DNA of 64,000 bases, taken from contig JANTQA010000012.1 of the NCBI GenBank assembly GCA_027625915.1, forward strand, positions 14,594,501-14,658,500. Direction: 5' to 3'. The position numbers and the translations under genes were made by a program. The DNA is from Anaeramoeba flamelloides (lineage: Eukaryota > Metamonada > Anaeramoebidae). Position 1 is the stretch's first letter, and every line of letters starts with the position of its first letter. The notes under the pieces are model-generated. The model did not search any database. It saw only the letters and a program-made list of their open reading frames with translations, and was not told the origin of the DNA. Shown piece by piece: positions 12,583 to 24,834 of the stretch.

Positions 12583-13599
12583 TCCAAATTCAAGATTTAA
12601 ATTAATAAGTACCTCAGTTAAAATTATTTTTTTTTTTGGATTTTTGTATTAGTATAATTTTCCTATACATATGAAATTAGATTTAACAATTTTACAATAA
12701 ATATTTTTCCAGTTTGAGAAATTCCTGTTTCAGGTATCTTTATTGATCAGTCCACAATTAGAAAAAAAATATTTGAAAAATTTTATAAAAAATACTGCCA
12801 TTTTAAGTTTAAAATCTATTTGAAAAATTTTTTCGGAATATTGAAACATCAAAGATAAAGAATCATGATCATTCTTTGTTGTCAACATTATTTATTTGTA
12901 CAATAAAGTTCAGAGTTTTAATACATTCCTTTTAAACTATCTTTTTGAATTTGAAATTATGGAAAATTTAAATTCGATATTTTACTTATTAAAGTGTTTT
13001 CATTTCCTATTTGGATTCTAACTATGTTTTCATTATAATCTAGGTGACTTTAATCATTTTTGCGGATTTTCTCAATTAAATTTTTCGAAATTTCAAAAAA
13101 AAAAATTTTTCACTTTTTTTTGGTTACTTACTTTTTTTTCACAACAATAATCTTGAAATAAAGACTGTAACTTTTTTTTCCAAAAAATATTGTAAGAGTT
13201 TATACAGAAATATTTTATTTTTTAAAAAAGAAATTTACAAGTAAAAGTTCAGTGCACACAAAGTTTTGGGTATAGTAATCTTAATAAGAACCGATGTACC
13301 TCTTCAAAAATTCGAAAAAAATATAAAAAAAAAAAAACCATTAATTTAAAAAAAGAAAATGATTTACTAATAAAAAAGAAAAAGAAACAGAAAAGAGAAA
13401 AGAAGAAAAAATGAAAAAGAAAAAAAAGAAAAAAAGAAAAAGAAAAAGTTAATCAACAAATAAAATCTCCAAACAATAGTAAATTATCTCAATTATATCA
13501 ATTTCGTTTACCCTTAATTTGCTTCAAATTATCTTTCTTCACTAATTCTTTATTAATTTCAAAAAATTAAACTTGATCATTATATGTTAATAATATGAT

Positions 13600-15401
13600 T
13601 TAGTCTGAAGACTGACCGATTTGAGAGGTTTCGGTTGAAGAATTATTTTTGTTTTGAGTTTTTGATTTTACAACCGAGGTTACTTTTCGTGTTCTAAAAA
13701 CACGAGTAACATTTGAGGGAACTTCAAGTTCGTCATCATCATCTAAAATCATGTTGCTGAATTCTTCTTCCTTTTTCTCGTTATAGTCATCGTCCAAATC
13801 GTTATAACGAGGGCTGCTGCGATACAGATAATAATAAACGGAAGCCACCATCAGTGCGCCACCAATAATGTTGCCAATTGTAACTGGCAGTAAGTTGTGA
13901 AATAAGAAATTGAAGAATGTTACACCTGGCGCCTTATATAGCAATCCTAAAAATATGAAATACATGGACGCTGTTACATGTTCCAAATTAAGTGCGCCGA
14001 AGATCAAAATCGGGAAAAAAATGGCCATGATTTTGGAAATAACATCCTGTGCTGAAACTGACAGATAAAATGCCAAGCCAGCTAAATAGCCGCCAGATAT
14101 ACCTCTCAGCAATAACACAAACCAGCCTTCATGAACTTTTTCGTAGGTAAATTGTTTGATCCATGTATTAAAAGGATTCTTGTTTAAAAGATCTGATTCA
14201 TAGGTCAGCAACCATGCAGAAATAAAAGCGCCCAAGAAATTCATAAGGTAGGTTGTTACCCAATTAGATGTGATGTTTCGTAATTTGATATGCTTTCCGA
14301 AAAAGGATGGAAACATATAAACAAGCCCATCAGTAAATATTTCTCCTCCACACACAACAGAAAAAATAAAGCCAACTTATGGTTGTTATTTGATTAATTA
14401 TCACAAACCACAAAGTTAGTTCAGTGTTTTATTTTTATTTAATAGAATACAAAAGATAGAGAAAGGTTTAGTAGGGGTGTTCTTTGGAATTTTCATTTGG
14501 TTTCTTGAAGATAGTGTCAATTTAAATACCATTCATCAGAAAAAAAATATAATTTGATCATGGAAAAAAGATTAAATCAAAAGTGTTTTTATTTAATATT
14601 CTGTTAATTATAAAATAAAAAGATCAAAATTATCATTCAGCTTTCCAAAAAAATCACATGATATTCCAAGAATTAAAAAAAAGTCATCAAGGATCCCCAA
14701 TTCTCAAAAGGAAATTAATAATTTAAACTGAAAATATGAATTAAAAAGTTGAAATTTTACTCAATTTATAAAAAAGATTGTTTAAAAACTGATTGAAATT
14801 TTGGTTCCATTTATTTCGCAACAATTAGTCTTTACAAATAGAATGTTGGTTCATACTAAAAAAAGGTGTTTGACAGATCAGTTTCAAAGGGGTTATTTTA
14901 TTAAAGATCTTTTCAACGGATTATTGTCGTGAAATTTTGACAAGATTTATTGTTTAAACCACCAGAATCAGAAATAAAAAACAATTTTTTTGAATAAAGA
15001 ATACACAATTTGTTAGGGGTCTTGTTTTTTTAAGGATCAAAAAAAAAAAATCGAAAAAAAAAAGAAAAAAGGAGAAATAAAAATTAAAAAAAAAAGTTTT
15101 TTTTTAGTGTTAATTGATTCTCCTAATAAAACTAAAAAAATAGAACTTTCTTTAATCACTTACCAGAAAACAAAGTACCAAAAATTAAATTAGTTACACC
15201 TGGGTTTGTGTTTCTAAGTCCTTCAGAACCACCAATAGTTATTGAAACTTGTATTCCAGAAAACCCAATATAAATCCCACCAAGAAAACCAAGTAACATG
15301 TGCTTGGGGAATTTTTGAGTGGCTTTGTTTGTTCCAATTTTAATTATTTCTTGAAGAGTTTCTTCTCCAGTATAAAATCCTTTTAAGTGGAGATTTGACA
15401 T
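13600..15401 (-). CDS. Formate/nitrite transporter (FNT) family channel, 337 aa
   Basis: Two exons, 15401-15164 and 14375-13600, join in frame across a 788 bp GT-AG intron (donor GTAAGT). The product has the FNT fold: six membrane segments expected within roughly residues 30-270, and the signatures FGTLFSVGFIFSVVCGGEIF, NFLGAFISAW, the pore-histidine motif NLEHVTASMYF and NLLPVTIGNIIGGALMV. These channels pass formate, nitrite, lactate or hydrosulfide across the plasma membrane, with the central His involved in proton coupling. I cannot decide the substrate. The second half-helix region, usually a CNW-like motif, reads RGISGGYLAG. A hydrophilic acidic/basic tail of about 65 residues follows the last helix and is absent from bacterial members. 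The start is the first ATG of the frame and gives the usual short N-terminus. The gene is isolated, with repeats on both sides. Confidence 0.95.
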
Positions 15402-15649
15402 CCTAATAATTAACGAAGAAAAAATGAATTTTCCTTTTTTCTGTTTTTGGTTTTGACTTTTTTTTGTTTAACAACTTATTAAGGATATCAAATATATTTC
15501 AATTTTACTTCAGTTATAAAAATAATCTTTGAGATATTGAGATTTAAGCATATATTAATCTTTCTCATGTATTTTTTTTCTTAAGGGTTAAGTGTCATCT
15601 GAGATTTAAATCTAGATTTAAAATATATTATAATTGTGGGAAAAGGAAA

Positions 15650-16375
15650 TTAGTGATCTATAGAATTGTTATCGATAAAAAAAGAGAAATTAAGGATCTA
15701 ACCATTTACTGTGAATTTACTCCATACCCAAGGAGTGGCTTGAAACCAAAATATGTATTGTGAAATTACCCCATTTTTTGATTGACAAAATTCAACCTCA
15801 AAAAATTTTGAGAGGATCTTAATTTGCAAAAAAATCTATTAAAATAAAAATTTAACAAGCCCTCATTGACAAATATTCAATTCAAAAAATAGAATTTTCT
15901 CAAGATTCTCAATTCCAAAAAAATCAAATTAAAAAAAAAAATTACTTGTTACTAGTTTTTAATTTTCAAAGGGTTAAATTTCTTCAATTTAAAACATAAT
16001 GTTTTCTTGAAGTATACAATCAATTTAATTTGATTTTATCCAATTTCTGGTTAGATTTCAACTCTTTATATTTGACAGACTAAGGTTTTTGTAAGATTCT
16101 TGAGAAAAAAAATAACTTATTTGGGAAAAGTAAAAAAAGAAAAAAAAAAAAATTCAAGATCTCAAAAAGTTACAAAGAGTGAACCTTCATAACTGACATA
16201 GTTGTTTTGAAATTTATAATGAAAACCATTCTAATTGGAAATTGGGTGCCACTCTTTGGCACTTTTTTCTAAAATTGTTGTCTTTTTTGATTATTGATTT
16301 TTGGAGATCGATCACCTTTCACATGTTGGTATTTTTTGATTGTTATTAGGTACTTATTAAAATTGCAAATTTTTT
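15650..16375 (+). repeat. Dispersed repeat E, copy 1
   Basis: About 700 bp shared in order with 30770-31735. Landmarks are TTTACTCCATACCCAAGGAG, AGTGGCTTG, ATTTTGAGAGGATCTT, CAAAGGGTTAAATTTCTTC, TTTGTAAGATTCTTGAG and ATTGATTTTTGGAGATCGAT. There are no TIRs that I can see and no open frame. This copy lies upstream of the FNT start. Confidence 0.65.
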
Positions 16376-16528
16376 TTTTCCATTTCAGCAGATAATTTTT
16401 AACCCTAATTGCTCTTCCATTAATGATAATAAATTATTAGATTTTTTACTTCGGTTGTCAAAATAATTTGCTTAGAAAAGTTTAATTTGTGGTTTCTAAT
16501 ACAAAATTTTTTTCAGTAAAATCTAAGG

Positions 16529-17104
16529 CATTTCCAAAAAAGTGGGGCATTTTTTTATATATTTCATAAAAAATAATCTTTTTTAGTGATGGTAATCATT
16601 AATCAACTATACCAAATTAAGTTTAATATTTATACCGATTAAGTCAACCACTTATGTATTTAATTCAAAGAATTTTAGTTGAAATATTCCCAAAAAATGA
16701 AAAAAAAAAATAGCACTTTTTTTGGTTAAAGCAATGTACGACCAATTTCAATAAAAAACCTGAAATATGGAAAGGGAACAAATGATTTTTTAAACACAAA
16801 AACGCAGTTATATGTTTTTAATTATATTGTAAATTTTGTTGAGATTATACAATTTATGAAAATATTTTTTTCGATCAAAAAGAAAATAATAAACACCAAT
16901 TTTCACCATAAAAAAATATCAGATAAAATCGAGATCATAAATTTTAATATATTTTATTTCTGCAATACAATACTAAGAAACAAATTGGATTATTATCAAG
17001 AATCTATAAATGGTGGTTAATGATTTTATATATTTAAATCCTTTTTTGTAGAATGGGTTATATAAATATATTTTAAAATAAATTTGCCCCACATTCTTGG
17101 AAAT
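16529..17104. mobile_element. Non-autonomous element with inverted ends
   Basis: The left end CATTTCCAAAAAAGTGGGGC is inverted at the right end as GCCCCACATTCTTGGAAAT, followed inward on both sides by A/T-rich complementary sequence. The interior of about 540 bp has no coding frame. I see only this copy. The right end is only 6 bp from the start of repeat B at 17111. Confidence 0.6.
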
Positions 17105-17110
17105 AACTTA

Positions 17111-17690
17111 TATATGTTCCAACGACCCAAAAAACACTAAAAATGGAAAACTGATCAAATACCATCCATGAAAAAATTTAAAAAAACAAAATGAAAAAAT
17201 TAAAAGAAATAAAGTTTCCATTAAACTTTTTCTTGAAAACATTTTTTGCCAAAATATTTAAATTCAAAGTTGAAATTATGTATATTTTTATATACACTAT
17301 CTTGTTTTAACTCATTTACTAAAACAAATTCTAAATTATGGGAATTTTATTTTTTAAAAAAGGGATTAATTTGGTCTTAAAATGTTTTTTATTATTTTTA
17401 AATAGTAAAATTAAAAAAAAAGTTATTTAAAAAGACAAACTGTCTGGAAAAGTATTCTAATACAATACATTAACTTTTTAATTAATTTCAAAAATTTTTC
17501 AACCCCAATTTTAAAAAAAAAATAAAAAATTGCACAGTAATTTCAAAAAATATTTTTGATATTCAAAAGTTGAGAGTGTTTTTATTCTAAAAAAATATAT
17601 CCCAGTGTTTAATTGAATTAAGTTATAATCTAGATTTCGAAAAATATTAATCATAAAAAAAATAGTGCTTAAATATATTAAGGACATATT
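17111..17690 (+). repeat. Dispersed repeat B, copy 1
   Basis: A 580 bp unit that recurs at 33331-33922 and 37831-38412 in the same orientation with high similarity. Landmarks: CACTAAAAATGGAAAACTG, GAAAACATTTTTTGCCAAAA, AACTCATTTACTAAAACAAA, TTGCACAGTAATTTC, and an end near TTAAGGACATAT. Weak inverted tips (ATATGT..CC against GGACATAT) suggest a DNA transposon. No transposase frame is present. Confidence 0.75.
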
Positions 17691-19952
17691 AAAAAATAAA
17701 AGAACCCAAAATAAACATAAAAAGAATATGATCTTAGTTTCTTAAAGTTCTACAATTTCATAAGAAATTCTCAAAATGGATTTATCTATTTTGAAAATTT
17801 TTCTCTAAAAATAGAGAGGATTTATAAAAAACACCCTTTCAATGAAAAAAAAAACCAGTAAATTCGATTATAAAAAAATAACAAAAATATCCAAAAAGTT
17901 TGAACGAATTCAATTACTAATAATAGACTATACACATCAAGTAGTTTATCTTTCTAATTAATTTGTTCCTAGATATACTATAGAGAAGTGAATTAGATTT
18001 AGTATTGAAACAACATTGAGAAAAAGCAGGGGTTATTTTTTTTCGCAAAGGTCTGTTTGTTGTTGAACTTTAAATTCTTAGTACATCGGGGTTTTATTTA
18101 ATTTTTGATTTATAAATTGATGAATTGGTTAATCTAGAGATTTCATAATATTTATAAAAAAAATATTTATTAAAAAATAAATTGAATCCATCAAGTTCAA
18201 CAATTTGAAAATTCAGAATATTGAATAATTGTTTATAGAGATTTTACTCTATACTAAAAAAAATACAAATTAAACTTGTATGTTATGTTTAAAATACAAT
18301 TATAAAGAAATAATAGAAAATATTTATCTTTTTTATATTTTCATCCCTTTCTATTGAAATAATATATTAATATTTCTAAAAAATTTAACGAAATAAACTT
18401 GATGAAATAATTTCAAACTGTGATAACCAAAGGCTTTTTTAGTTAATTAATATTTGACCACATTATGATTGTATGATCAGGTTTCTTAAAGGGAATTAAA
18501 AGCTAAGGGTATCATAAGTAGAAGTTATATGTCTTTCACAATAATAAAAAAAACATTCTTTTTTTTCAGAAAATTGAGTTTAAGTTTTACTTTTTTGATA
18601 GAACAAATTTTTTCTTATTAAAAAATCTTTTCAAAAAAACATAAATTATTTGCAAATACTTGGAATTTACTTGAAATAATTACATAGTGATGTATACTAG
18701 TCTTTTAGACATCAGTTTAAAACTATATTTCGTAAATTTCTCTCAAAAAGTAGATCAATTGCTAAAAAAATCAATTTTTTAAATAATTAAATAATTAACA
18801 AAATAAGATTATTTTGACATACAAATTATTTCCGCAATTGACAATAGATGGAAAAAAAAATTGTTTCAAGAAAGGAAAAAAAGAATAATCTTTTAGTTTT
18901 TTATTTTTTATGTTGAGAATTATTGGGTTAACCTTAGAAATTAAAAAATTAAAAAAATAGTTACTTCTTGAAAGTTATAAATATGAATTATTAAATCCTG
19001 AAAATACTATTATTTTGATTTCAATCTTTGGATACCCGAAATTAATAAAAAAAATATTTCAAAAATAACAATTTTTAATTGGGATCACTAGTAAAAAATC
19101 TAATAATTAATTTTTCCATAAGATTTACCAAAGATTTTTAAAAGAAATTTAAATCATAGAGTATTAATATGACTAATTTTCAATTACTGGCCTACTTTCA
19201 TTTTATACTGAATTTACAATGATTCCCATCCCTAAAGGAGTACCTTCCAATCCTTAAGAATGTTTGATGATTGTGCTATTTCGCTTTCACTTCTAAAAAA
19301 GAATTTTTGTTCTGAAGAAATTGGACAAAAATATAATTAGAATAAAACATTTTTTGTAATCTTTGCCTTTTCACCGAGAACACATGTTTTCTTCCTTTTT
19401 CAATGATAAGGAAATCAAAAATTACAAAAAAATGATTAATAAAAAAAAACTTTTGTGTATTTTCAAGTACAAGTTCAAATTTGAGAACATTTCAAACTTG
19501 TAAAAGTAAATGTAAAAAATATGTAGAACAGTCAGAGGAATTAATGTAGAATCAGAAAGTTGAAATGGATATTCTAGAATATTAAAATAAAAATTTGGTA
19601 TGATCAAACAAGGCAAAAATTGAGAAAATTGTTGAAATTGTGAAAATTTCACATTCTTTCGAAAAGAAATTCTCAGTGTGTAAATATTATTGAGATTACA
19701 AAACTCTTTCAAGGGTGTTTTTGTACATTATTTCACCAGAAAAAATAGTCCTTAATTTAAAAGAATCCATATTTTTTCTTCTCTTAAAACCGCAAAAAGA
19801 AATCAAGTATTAGGTTTTTTGAAAATTTATCTTTTGTTGGTTTCTTATTGAAGACTCGTATTCATAAAATGAAATTTCTAAAAATATTATTCCCTTTTTT
19901 TATTAATTCAATTCATTTTTTCTTACATAATTTCTGTTCAAATTTTTACAAA

Positions 19953-22900
19953 ATGGAAAAGGTACTTAATATAATTCTTCAATATTCGGATACAAAAGAA
20001 GAACGGAAACAATTAAAGAATTACCTTGACAAAATTGATGAACAATTAACCAACTTTATTGGCCAACTAGATCTTGTAATGAAGCAACTTCCAATTACAA
20101 AATATTCGCTTGGTTATATGTATTTACTTGCTGCGAAGGCTTCACTTAAAAGATTCCAAAACCCTGAACTTATCCTAATGCAAATCCAAACCTTTTTACT
20201 TCAATGCGATCCTTCTCAAGTATCGATGTCTATTGACAAATGTAAAAAATCATAAAATTCTCTTTTATAAGAAAGACAAACAAAATTAACAAAAAAAGAA
20301 TACCTTTCTTTCTTTCTTTCTTTTGACTTTTTTTTTGAAACACTTTTTGAACAATAGTTTTTTTTTTGTGTCGTAGATTCGTAACTATATCTATTCGTGA
20401 AAAATTTGCTCATGGTGCAGTTTATCCTCTTAAAATTGCAATCGAAAAAATTGGAAGATCTGGAGAACTAACACCTACCCATGCATATTTCCTTCAAGCA
20501 TGTTTAGCTTCTCAAAATTTTTCTGCTGCTTTACCAAGTAAGAATAATCTATTTTTTCTTTTTTTTTTATTCCTTTTTTTCGATCTCACTTCCTCAAAAA
20601 AAAGACAGACCATTAAAAATTATAATCAGATCAAAATCAAAAAGATTTAAAAAAACAAAAGAAAAAAAAAAAACAAAAGAAACTTTTTTCTGACTTTTTT
20701 TTTTTTTTTTTATTTTTCTCCTTTTTATTAGGCTATTCCTTTTTTTTGAAGATCTTTTATTTTTCTTTTCAAAAACAAATCAAATAAGATCACTAAAAAA
20801 AATTATTTTTTGAAACCTTACAGTCGAATATTTGGAAGCAATTTAATTCTGTTAAACTTTGGCATCTTGTTTTTTTTTTTTTTTTTTTTTTTTAAATTTG
20901 TTGAGAACACTTTTCATTTGGATCTTAGTATTTGAATTATTCCCAAATGATTTCCATTTGTTTTGAAGATTTATAATTGCTTGATCTAATCAATTCTATT
21001 AACGTTTTGAAACGAATGTCATTTAATTTTCTAATTTCAATGAAAACATGAATGAATAATCAAAAAAAGCAAAAAACAAGTTACAGAAATTAACAGAGAC
21101 AATCATACAATGTAAAAATTAACCCTAAAAAAGTATATTTTTATTGAAAAACTAAACCTTTTTTTTGTGAATTACACCTAGAAAAATCAAATTCTGAATA
21201 CTATTATTTTCCAATTAAAAAATGAAAATTTTTATTTCAATTCCCAAAATATTTTTCAAGTTTAATAGTTGAAAGAAAATCCAAAGATCTTACAACACCA
21301 AAATCTTTTAGAAATGATATTTTTAGACAATAACTAAAACTTCCTTAGTTAACTCTAAGACAAAATTTTTACTCTTCTAATTTGATTGTAGCAGTAATAA
21401 TTAATATTCATTTTGGAAATTGAAATAAAAATTTTCATTTATTAATTGGAAAATAACAGTAGTATAGATTTAAGGGATATCCAAATTTTGTGTTCTCTGT
21501 ATGTGTTGAAATAAGATACCGTAAAAAGAAAAAATGATTTGTTTTGACATTCAATCAATAAAAATTCAAAATATTGCAATTTTTCGGTTTTTAGAGGATT
21601 TTGATTGAAATGAAAACATTTATGGATCTAAAAAACTTTACAAAATTCTAGAACAAACAAAGGCAAAACTAAAATCGATTTTTACCTATATTATGAAAAG
21701 ATCACTCCACTTTATTTTCAAGTATATAGTTATACCCTCGCCCTCAACTCTAAAAAACTTTAAAAAGAAAGTGGAGTGATCTTTTCATAAGGGAAACCTT
21801 TTTTGATTTTTGAACCTTTTAAAGGCAAATTTCTAATTTGGATCGGAAAAAATGATTTTATTCCAAATAACAAATTTTCGAAAAAAAAATAACCTAAATT
21901 TTAAATTTTAACAAGATCTCTTAACTCAGCCTGATTTAAAGTCAATAAATCAGTTGCTAATCATAAAAGTTGTATCTACAGAGCATGGAATTCGAATCAT
22001 CCTTAAAGGGGTTTCCAATATCGAACAATTTTAATTTAATGGTTTGAAATTATTGAAAGTAAATGTTTTAACACAAAATTGACTTACTCAATGAAATTTA
22101 ATTCTTATATTGAATTTCAAAAAAGTGTAAAAATAACACTTTTTTGCACGAGATCACGTTTTGGTCTTTAGATAATTATTTAACACTGATAATTTATACA
22201 ATAAATAATAAAAAAAAAAGTAAATTTTTTTTTTTTTTTATTATTATTTTAAGGAAGGGGTTTTTAATTCCTCCTATTTGCAGTTAGGTTTTTTTTAATT
22301 TGAAAGAATTAAGGAAAATTATTGATTTTTACTACTTCTTTTAAAATAAAAAAAACTGTTGTTAGCTTTTTTTGAGTTTTCTATTTATATGGAAAATCAA
22401 TAGATTTTCGTAGGTTTTTTTTAGTTTTTTATTTATTTGGAAAATCAATAGATTTTCTGTTTATTTCAAAAAGTAAAAAAACCTAGAACACTTCACAAAT
22501 AAAATAGAAAACCTCAAGAAAACCTAGCGAAAATCGATAAATTTTGCGAATAAAACAGAAAAGCTCAAGAAAACCTAACCACACTTAACAGATAAAAATT
22601 GAAAACCTCAAAAAAACCTAGAACACTTAACAGATATAATAGAAAACCTCAACAAAATCTCTTTTAGGTTTTCCAAAAATCAAAATAATTGAGTAAAATA
22701 TTTGATTTTTCACTATTCTTTTGAATTCTGGAAAAGTTAGGCACTCTACGGACACTTTCCTTAGGTTTTCCAGAATTTAAAAGAATGGAGTAAAATCATA
22801 GATTTTTCTCTATTATTTTGAATTCTGAAAAAGCGTCGTTAGGTTTTTTTTCATTTCTTAAAATTCTGGAAAACTAGAGCACTTAACAAATAAAACAGAA

Positions 22901-24834
22901 AATCTCAAGAAAACCTAGGCACTTGACGGCACTTGAAGTCACTTCCATAATTCATAAACTTTTATTTAAAAATTTTTTAAAAAATTCAACATATTTTTAT
23001 TATCAACTTAGGCTGAATAAAGATATTGAATCTTGCTTTTCTAAAAATATCAAAAATATATAAAATATTATTATTTTTTGTAAATTCAGATTTCCAAATT
23101 TTACGATTATTTTTTATAGAAATGGCAATTCCATCGAAAAACAAACAAATCTTTCATTATATCCAACTTTTCATTTTTTTTTAGACAATTTGCAAAATTC
23201 TGATTTATGTCCATTCATAAAATAAGACTATTTGTTAGAACAATTTGTATAATTTCTGAGATTTAAAATAGAAGCTGAACCTTTCCATTTTAAATATTTT
23301 TTTTGTCTTGAGGCTTTCAGGGTTTCAAAGAATAGAGTAAAATCTTTTATTTTACTCAGTTGGTTAGAATTTTGGAAAATCTTCGTGATCTTTTTTTTTT
23401 TTTTGTTTCTTTAAATTACAAAAAACCACCGTTAGGCTTTCTTGAGTATTCCTTTGATCAGGAAAATCTATTGAGATTCTAAACAAAACAAAATTTAGCA
23501 AAATACAACTATTCAATCAAGAACTGAATTGAAAGTTCAAAAATAGAAAAAGAAATCTTATTTAACATTTTTTTTTTTATTATTTTTTATTATTTAAAAA
23601 AGATTTATACAGCTATAAATATTTAAAAGGTTGAAATAACTTTCTAAAAATTCACAATATTAAAATTATTTCTTTGGAATCGATCTTTAATTTTTACAAA
23701 TTTTTCTTTATTTTTTGTGTGTCTGATCTTTTCTTTTTCAAAATTTTGTTGTTGTAAAAATTTTTTTTTTTTTTTTGAAATTCTAAAATAATAATAATAA
23801 TAATAATAACAATAACAATAAAAATAACAATAAAAATAGTAATTGAAAGTGATGTTTTTGAAATTGACACAAAACACACCAAAATTAAAATTAAAGATGT
23901 ACTTTTATATTTTTATTATGGAGGGATGATCTATACGGGACTAAAAAAATATGATGAAGCAACATATTATTTTGAACTTGCAGTTACCATCCCTGCAGAT
24001 ACCCTTTCGTCCATAATGTTAGAAGCCTATCGAAGATATCTTTTAACGTCCATTTTATCCACTGGGAAGGCACCTTTGATTCCCCAAAATACAAGTATGT
24101 CCATCCAAGGAATGTTAAAAAAGGTGAGCAAACCTTATGAAGAATTTGTTGAGGCATTTAGAAGCATGGATATCGAAAGAGTCGGCATTTGTATTTCCAC
24201 ATATATGGAAGTTTATGAAAAAGACAAAACTTTTGGTCTTGTCAAACTTGTTAGAGATAATTTAGTCAGAAGAAAAATTCAAAGATTAACAAAAACTTAT
24301 ATTACTCTTTCTTTAGAATATGTGTCCCAACAATTAAACATGAATTCAACTCAAGAAGCTGAATTTTATTTATTAGATATGGTTCGTTTATTTTTTCATT
24401 TTATATTTTTTTTTTTTCATCTGATTTTCTATCTTTTTTCTTTTATATTATTTCTTCTAAACGTTTTTTTTCATTTTAAAGATGAAAAAATCATTTTAAA
24501 GATGAAAAAATCATTTTTAAATATTCAATATTTTTTTTTTTTTACTTTTTCTTTTCCATCAAATTATTCCTTTTTTAAAATATAGATTGAACAAGGAGAA
24601 GTATTTGCAACAATAGATCAAAAAGAAGGTCAAATTTCTTTCCATGCTGATCCAGAGCCATACGATTCAGTCAGAGTATCTCTTGAACTTAATAACAAAA
24701 TTCAGGAAGTAATTGGACTTGCAAAGAATTTAGATTTACTTGACGAAAAAATCTCTACAAATTCTAATTTTATCCATAAAATGGTTATCAAAGAACTACA
24801 AGGAGGCGGAAACAAAACTGAAGAAAATGATTAA
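19953..24834 (+). CDS. CSN3: COP9 signalosome complex subunit 3, 419 aa
   Basis: Four exons, 19953-20241, 20358-20537, 23840-24381 and 24586-24834, join in frame by GT-AG introns of 116, 3302 and 204 bp to 419 codons plus TAA, close to the 423 residues of human CSN3. Family-specific stretches include YYGGMIYTGLKKYDEATYYF in the helical-repeat region, then GLVKLVRDNLVRRKIQRLTK and the winged-helix PCI core TQEAEFYLLDM / IEQGEVFATIDQKEGQISFH. CSN3 is a structural PCI subunit of the COP9 signalosome, which removes NEDD8 from cullins. I chose the ATG at 19953; an upstream in-frame ATG at 19869 would add a hydrophobic stretch unlike the family. The exon 3 acceptor lies in an A-rich run rather than a pyrimidine tract but restores the conserved ESDVFEIDTK segment. 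The long second intron is packed with repeats. Confidence 0.94.
21199..21465 (-). repeat. Inverted-repeat MITE, family F, copy 2
   Basis: Reverse-oriented partner of 7976-8224. It starts TACTATTATTTTCCAATTAA and ends with the complement (TTAATTGGAAAATAACAGTA). It shares the interior words TTTTACTCTTCTAATTTGAT and AAATGATATTTTTAGACAAT. It lies inside CSN3 intron 2. Confidence 0.7.
21688..21791. repeat. 100-bp foldback element
   Basis: The arms TTATGAAAAGATCACTCCAC and GTGGAGTGATCTTTTCATAA are perfect inverted repeats, extended by a few matching bases inward. The loop is about 55 bp and carries a short GC-rich patch (CCCTCGCCCTCAAC). Only one copy is seen in the window. The perfect arms suggest recent origin or selection. 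Confidence 0.75.
22245..22945. repeat. Hairpin-mosaic repeat, block M2
   Basis: Seven hundred bases of linked palindromes. The block opens with AAGGAAGGGGTTTTTAATTC, then repeats GTTAGGTTTTTTT..AATCAATAGATTTTC, AACCTCAAGAAAACCTAG, TTTTCCAGAATTTAAAAGAA and its complement TTCTTTTGAATTCTGGAAAA, with spacers such as GGCACTTGACGGCACTTGAA. It has no open frame. It is inside CSN3 intron 2, next to an antisense LINE remnant. Confidence 0.7.
23040..23300 (-). pseudogene. LINE remnant (3' end), antisense
   Basis: Read on the minus strand, this region resembles 29716-29900: ATTTAAAATGGAA.GGTTCA, then AAATTATACAAATTG, and further on a frame containing RWNCHFY where the intact relative has LWNCPAY. That matches the zinc-binding tail of non-LTR reverse transcriptases. 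Stops interrupt it and it is only about 260 bp long. Confidence 0.5.
23320..23480. repeat. Hairpin-mosaic fragment, block M3
   Basis: Carries the modules AAAGAATAGAGTAAAATC / GATTTTACTC-like and ACCACCGTTAGGCTTTCTTGAG seen in the other mosaic blocks. It directly adjoins the antisense LINE remnant at 23040-23300, the same pairing as at 29285-29730. Confidence 0.55.

Larger units (their letters stand above)
5300..13560. other. Gene-free, repeat-rich region
   Basis: About 8 kb with no convincing coding frame on either strand. The longest frames are Phe/Lys/Ile-rich shadows of homopolymers. It contains foldback MITEs (10197-10395, 11272-11475, 11703-11902), an inverted-repeat element (7976-8224), repeat G (8957-9180), a hairpin-mosaic block (9475-9860), a short hairpin (11934-11998) and a near-perfect palindrome (12551-12582). 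I see nothing in 5300-7970 beyond A/T-rich sequence. Confidence 0.6.
15650..19900. other. Gene-free repeat-rich region upstream of CSN3
   Basis: It contains repeat E (15650-16375), an inverted-repeat element (16529-17104) and, abutting it, repeat B (17111-17690). I see no gene between 17.7 and 19.9 kb. A 96-codon frame on the minus strand near 19.5 kb is Phe/Leu/Ile-rich and has no motif. Confidence 0.55.
20538..23839 (+). other. CSN3 intron 2, repeat-filled (3.3 kb)
   Basis: The donor follows ..GCTTTACCAA|GTAAGA and the acceptor is AAAATAG|TAATTG. The intron contains an inverted-repeat MITE (21199-21465), a 100 bp foldback (21688-21791), a long hairpin-mosaic block (22245-22945), an antisense LINE 3' remnant (about 23040-23300) and a second, smaller mosaic block (23320-23480). 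Confidence 0.8.

Noticed and set aside
20732-20800. Possible extra CSN3 exon after TTTTATTAG at about 20730
   Set aside because: The translation does not resemble CSN3, and extending exon 3 upstream to 23840 supplies the missing segment in the right phase.
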